Assembly (NCBI GenBank): GCA_002473165.1
Contig: DKSD01000043.1
Span: forward strand, 1 to 16,693
DNA: 16,693 nucleotides
From: Succinatimonas sp. UBA7265
GTDB lineage: Bacteria > Pseudomonadota > Gammaproteobacteria > Enterobacterales > Succinivibrionaceae
Direction of reading: 5' to 3'
Position 1 is the stretch's first letter; each line of letters begins with the position of its first letter. The notes under the pieces are model-generated. The model was given only the letters and a program-made list of their open reading frames with translations. It searched no databases and had not been told where the DNA came from. Both the position numbers and the translations under genes were made by a program. Shown in pieces: positions 13,272-16,693 of this stretch.

Positions 13272-14366
13272 ATGAAGTCATACAAGATAGCAGTGCTCGC
13301 AGGCGACGGCATCGGCCCCGAGGTGATGGCGGAGGCCAAAAAAGTCTTAAACGCTGTCTCCGCGAAATTCGGCTTTGAGCTCAAATACACGGACAAACTC
13401 GCAGGCGGCTGCGCCATAGACGCCGAGGGCACGCCGCTGCCTGAGAGCACGGTGCGCGTATGTGAGGATTCCGACGCCATCCTCTTTGGCTCGGTGGGCG
13501 GTCCCAAGTGGGACAAACTGCCGCCTGAAAAGCGCCCGGAGCGCGGCGCCCTGCTGCCTTTGCGCAAACATTTCGGACTTTACTGCAATTTCCGCCCCGC
13601 CCGCATCTACCAGGGGCTGGGATCGCTCTCCCCGCTGCGCGCCGACATCGCCATGAAGGGCTTTGATCTTTTGTGCGTGCGCGAGCTCACCGGCGGCATC
13701 TACTTTGGCAAGCCCAAAGGGCGCGAAGGCTCAGGCCCGGAGGAAGTCGCCTACGACACCGAAATCTACCATCGCTATGAGATCGAGCGCATCGCCAAGA
13801 TCGCCTTTGAGGCCGCGATGCTGCGCCGCAAAAAAGTGACATCCGTTGACAAGTCGAACGTGCTCGCCTCCTCGATCCTCTGGCGCGAGGTTGTAAGCGA
13901 GATGGCAAAGAACTACCCGCAGGTGGAGTTAAACCACATCTACATCGACAACGCCACCATGCAGCTGGTAAAAGATCCTTCGCAGTTTGACGTGCTGCTG
14001 TGCTCTAACATGTTCGGCGACATTCTCTCAGATGAGTGCGCCGAGATCACCGGCTCCATGGGCATGCTGCCCTCAGCCTCGCTGGGCGAAGGCGGTTTTG
14101 GCCTCTATGAGCCTGCAGGCGGCAGCGCTCCTGACATCGCCGGCAAAGGCATCGCCAACCCGGTGGCGCAGATCCTCTCAGGCGCGCTGATGCTGCGCTA
14201 CTCCTTAAAGGAGAACGAGGCGGCACAGTGCATAGAAAACGCCGTCGCCGCCACGCTCGCCTCAGGCAAACTTACAGGCGATCTCATGGACAGCGGCGCC
14301 TCGCGCGGCAAAGCGCTTTCAACCTCAGAGATGGGCGACGCGATCGCCGCGGCCGTCAAAGGCTGA
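13272..14366 (+). CDS. leuB: 3-isopropylmalate dehydrogenase
   Basis: NAD-dependent oxidative decarboxylation of 3-isopropylmalate to 2-ketoisocaproate, the third enzyme of the pathway. The 364-residue length is typical. Visible motifs: LAGDGIGPEV (9-18), FGSVGGPKWD, the substrate loop RPERGALLPLRK, catalytic Y144 in ELTGGIYFG, K194 in VDKSNVL, and metal-binding D226, D250 and D254 (IDNATMQL and SNMFGDILSDE). GSAPDIAGKGIANP is the cofactor region. It follows leuA by 50 bp with AAGGA before the ATG. Confidence 0.97.
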   Translation: MKSYKIAVLAGDGIGPEVMAEAKKVLNAVSAKFGFELKYTDKLAGGCAIDAEGTPLPESTVRVCEDSDAILFGSVGGPKWDKLPPEKRPERGALLPLRKHFGLYCNFRPARIYQGLGSLSPLRADIAMKGFDLLCVRELTGGIYFGKPKGREGSGPEEVAYDTEIYHRYEIERIAKIAFEAAMLRRKKVTSVDKSNVLASSILWREVVSEMAKNYPQVELNHIYIDNATMQLVKDPSQFDVLLCSNMFGDILSDECAEITGSMGMLPSASLGEGGFGLYEPAGGSAPDIAGKGIANPVAQILSGALMLRYSLKENEAAQCIENAVAATLASGKLTGDLMDSGASRGKALSTSEMGDAIAAAVKG

Positions 14367-14377
14367 CACTGCATTAA

Positions 14378-14431
14378 GCCCGGGCGCCAAGGCCCGGGCG
14401 CACTTTATAAACATGCCGGAATAAACCGGCA
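14378..14431 (+). other. Two intercistronic hairpins between leuB and leuC
   Basis: GCCCGGGC (14378-14385) and GCCCGGGC (14392-14399), each self-complementary, pair around a GCCAAG loop as an 8-bp all-GC stem. TGCCGG (14414-14419) / CCGGCA (14426-14431) forms a second stem around AATAAA, directly before the leuC Shine-Dalgarno AGGAG. No T-run follows either stem. They may set mRNA decay or the relative expression of the halves of the operon. Confidence 0.5.
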
Positions 14432-14445
14432 GGAGAAAACAACAA

Positions 14446-15852
14446 ATGGGCAAGACACTCTACGAGAAAGTCTACGACAGCCATGTCGTCTTCGTGCAGG
14501 AAGGCGAGCTTCCCACACTGTTTATCGACAGGCAGCTGTGCCATGAGGTCACCTCGCCTCAGGCCTTCTCAGGCTTAAGGCAGGCCGGGCGCAAATTAAG
14601 GCACCCCGAGCTTACGCTCGCGACCATGGATCACGACATTTCCACTAAGGAAGCGTCCATAAACGCCTGCTCGCCTATGGCCAAAACCCAGATCGAGGCT
14701 TTGGAAAAGAACTGCGCCGACTTTGGCGTGAAGCTCTTTGGCTTAGGCGATCCCAACCAGGGCATCGTCCACATCGTCGGGCCGCAGACCGGCTTTACCC
14801 TGCCAGGCGTCACGCTGGTGTGCGGCGACTCGCACACCGCCACCCACGGCGCCTTCGGCGCCCTGGCCTTTGGCATCGGCACCTCCGAGGTCGAGCATGT
14901 CATGGCCACCCAGACCTTAAAGCAGGCCAAATACAAGACCATGCGCATCCAGTGCGACGGCAAGCTCAAGGAAGGCTGCAGCGCCAAAGATCTGATTTTG
15001 GCGATCATCGGCAAGCTGACGACCGCAGGCGGCACCGGCTACGCCGTGGAATTTGCCGGCCCCGCTGTCGAGGCGCTCTCCATGGACGGGCGCATGACGC
15101 TGTCGAACATGGCCATAGAATTCGGCGCCACCGTGGGCATGATCGCCCCGGACGAGACGACTTTTGCCTACATAAAAGACCGCATGCTCGCTCCCAAGGG
15201 CAAGGCCTTTGACGAGGCCGTCGCTTACTGGAAGACCTTAAAATCCGATCCGGACGCGCATTATGACAAGGTGGTCACCATAGACGCCTCGGCCATCGAG
15301 CCGCAGCTTACCTGGGGCACAAACCCCGGACAGGAGTGCGCGATCACCGGCACCGTGCCCGCCCCTGAGGACTTTAAAGATCCGGTGCAGGCCAAATCCT
15401 GCGCCGACGCTTTGGCTTATATAGATCTCAGGCCGCACCGGAAAATCGCCGGAATCCCGGTGGATTACGTGTTTATCGGCTCGTGCACCAACGGCCGCAT
15501 CGAGGACTTCCGCGCCGCCGCGGCCATCCTCAAAAACCGCCACATCGCCCCGAACATCAAACTGGCCTTGGCCGTGCCCGGCTCCCAATGGGTCAAGGCG
15601 CAGGCCGAGCGCGAAGGTCTGGATAAGATCTTCAAAGACGCGGGCTTTGAATGGCGCCTGCCCGGCTGCTCCATGTGCCTTGCCATGAACGATGACCGCG
15701 CCCCTGCGGGCATGCGCGTGGCCTCGACTTCAAACCGCAACTTCGTGGGCCGCCAGGGCAAAGGCTCGCGCACCCACCTCATGAGCCCGGCTTCCGCCGC
15801 AGCCTGCGCCGTCAAAGGCTGCCTTGCGGACGTCCGCGAGTTTTTAAAATAA
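14446..15852 (+). CDS. leuC: 3-isopropylmalate dehydratase large subunit
   Basis: Catalytic, [4Fe-4S]-bearing subunit of isopropylmalate isomerase, which converts 2-isopropylmalate to 3-isopropylmalate together with LeuD. The 468-residue length is standard (E. coli 466). The cluster cysteines are visible: C347 in GSCTNGRIEDF, C408 and C411 in GCSMCLAMN. Other aconitase-family blocks are CGDSHTATHGAFGALAFGIG (126-145) and FVGRQGKGSRTHLMSPA. AGGAG precedes the ATG, which sits 79 bp after leuB behind two hairpins. leuD follows after 12 bp. Confidence 0.97.
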   Translation: MGKTLYEKVYDSHVVFVQEGELPTLFIDRQLCHEVTSPQAFSGLRQAGRKLRHPELTLATMDHDISTKEASINACSPMAKTQIEALEKNCADFGVKLFGLGDPNQGIVHIVGPQTGFTLPGVTLVCGDSHTATHGAFGALAFGIGTSEVEHVMATQTLKQAKYKTMRIQCDGKLKEGCSAKDLILAIIGKLTTAGGTGYAVEFAGPAVEALSMDGRMTLSNMAIEFGATVGMIAPDETTFAYIKDRMLAPKGKAFDEAVAYWKTLKSDPDAHYDKVVTIDASAIEPQLTWGTNPGQECAITGTVPAPEDFKDPVQAKSCADALAYIDLRPHRKIAGIPVDYVFIGSCTNGRIEDFRAAAAILKNRHIAPNIKLALAVPGSQWVKAQAEREGLDKIFKDAGFEWRLPGCSMCLAMNDDRAPAGMRVASTSNRNFVGRQGKGSRTHLMSPASAAACAVKGCLADVREFLK

Positions 15853-15864
15853 GGAGAGCAGGCC

Positions 15865-16479
15865 ATGGAAAAATTTACCGTGCATGAGGGCGTGGCTGTG
15901 CCCCTTGATTCAGCCAACATCGACACCGATCAGATCATCCCCAAGCAGTTTCTGCTCGCGGTCTCAAGAAAGGGCTTTGGCAAGCACCTCTTTCATGACT
16001 GGAGATATTTGGATGACGCCGAGACGCAGCCCAATTTGCAGTTCAACCTGAACAAGCCTGAATATCAGGGAGCCACGATCCTCGTGGCCCGCGACAATTT
16101 CGGCAACGGCTCCTCGCGCGAGCACGCGCCCTGGGCGCTCATGGATTACGGTTTCCGCGCCGTGATCTCCCCGTCTTTTGCCTCGATCTTCAACAACAAC
16201 TCCTTAAGCAACGGGCTTTTGCCGCTGCGGCTTAAAGAGGATGAGGTCGATCAGCTCTTCAAAGAGCTGACCGCCAGGCCCGGCACGAAGATCCGGATCT
16301 CGCTTGTTGACATGACTGTTGAGTGCGCGGATCTGAAATTCACGTTCACACTCGACGAATTCAGGCGCCATTGCCTGCTCGAAGGGCTGGATGCCATTTC
16401 GCTGACCTTACAGCATGAAGGCGAGATCGCAGCTTACGAAAAACAGCTGCCTGCCTGGATCAGACCAGATGCAAACTGA
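15865..16479 (+). CDS. leuD: 3-isopropylmalate dehydratase small subunit
   Basis: Small subunit that completes the LeuC active site by supplying substrate-binding residues. The 204-residue length is normal (E. coli 201). Motifs: ANIDTDQIIPKQFL (17-30) and the family signature ARDNFGNGSSREHAPWAL (75-92), then FASIFNNNSLSNGLLP. AAGGAGA lies shortly before ATG 15865. It is the last gene of the operon, with a strong terminator 15 bases after its stop. Confidence 0.97.
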   Translation: MEKFTVHEGVAVPLDSANIDTDQIIPKQFLLAVSRKGFGKHLFHDWRYLDDAETQPNLQFNLNKPEYQGATILVARDNFGNGSSREHAPWALMDYGFRAVISPSFASIFNNNSLSNGLLPLRLKEDEVDQLFKELTARPGTKIRISLVDMTVECADLKFTFTLDEFRRHCLLEGLDAISLTLQHEGEIAAYEKQLPAWIRPDAN

Positions 16480-16494
16480 TTAAGAGGATCCAAT

Positions 16495-16528
16495 ACGCCT
16501 GCACCTTGAAATGCAGGCGTTTTTTTTT
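16495..16528 (+). terminator. Intrinsic terminator of the leuABCD operon
   Basis: CGCCTGCA (16496-16503), loop CCTTGAAA, TGCAGGCG (16512-16519), then nine T (16520-16528). The A at 16495 can pair with the first T, giving 9 bp. A standard rho-independent terminator. Confidence 0.92.
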
Positions 16529-16693
16529 AAATTCAGCAGCAATTAGCATTAAGAATATTTTTGTTTTTCAAACAACAGACAATAAATCGTAATTTTATAT
16601 AAATTATTTAAAAACAAATCAATAGGATGCACCTTTTCAAGTTTTTTAACTGGCGTTTTTTGCACATTTCCTAGTATCGTGTAACATTTGATA
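16529..16693. other. AT-rich gene-free end of the window
   Basis: Strongly AT-rich, with no ORF having a ribosome site. It is probably the upstream region of a gene beyond the window. A weak promoter-like TTGCAC, 16 bases, TAACAT lies near the right edge; I do not rely on it. Confidence 0.4.

Noticed and set aside
1..16693. CRISPR arrays, tRNA or rRNA genes, and prophage
   Set aside because: No regularly spaced repeats, no cloverleaf or rRNA-like sequence, and no phage genes seen on either strand.

Overview
The window is a GC-rich stretch of bacterial chromosome with AT-rich gene-free gaps. Gene content and order point to a gammaproteobacterium: accD-folC-dedD in the Escherichia coli order, a leuABCD operon, and AccD, LeuA and PgsA proteins that follow the enteric forms closely. 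An Aeromonadales or Succinivibrionaceae-like lineage is my guess; nothing in the window proves it.

Layout. (1) 1-1427, plus strand: an ISAs1-type transposase already open at the left edge, so its N-terminus is missing. Its arginine codon use differs from that of the chromosomal genes. (2) 1428-1789: a gap that looks empty but is dense with signals. It holds a bidirectional terminator, a 21-codon ORF with a perfect Shine-Dalgarno for a hydrophobic Ibs-like peptide, three hairpins in its leader (one hiding the Shine-Dalgarno), a strong 3' hairpin, and a near-consensus promoter firing antisense across it. I read it as a candidate type I toxin-antitoxin locus, the most interesting item here. (3) 1790-9504, minus strand: nine genes. 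accD, folC, dedD, a Nif3-like gene, folE, a polyprenyl-phosphate glycosyltransferase, a GtrA-family gene and truA are packed with overlaps or gaps of 12 bp or less, behind a sigma70-like promoter at 9557-9585. pgsA follows after 160 bp and has its own good promoter. (4) 9757-11308, plus strand: a GntR/FCD regulator overlapping a ten-helix DMT (EamA) transporter by 8 bp. (5) 11309-11643: an AT-rich leader with four TTTTGCAAAA-type palindromes in two pairs, each pair exactly 18 bp centre to centre, then a putative leuA promoter and a GC-rich hairpin. (6) 11644-16479: leuA, leuB, leuC and leuD, the complete leucine branch from 2-ketoisovalerate to 2-ketoisocaproate, closed by a textbook terminator at 16495-16528. 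The last 165 bases are AT-rich with no gene.

How the genes work together. accD (malonyl-CoA) and pgsA (phosphatidylglycerol phosphate) serve the membrane. folC and folE serve folate. The glycosyltransferase plus GtrA look like a make-and-flip pair for a lipid-linked sugar. dedD serves division and truA serves tRNA. The leu operon has no visible leucine-rich leader peptide, so control through the repeated palindromes is more likely than LeuL-type attenuation.
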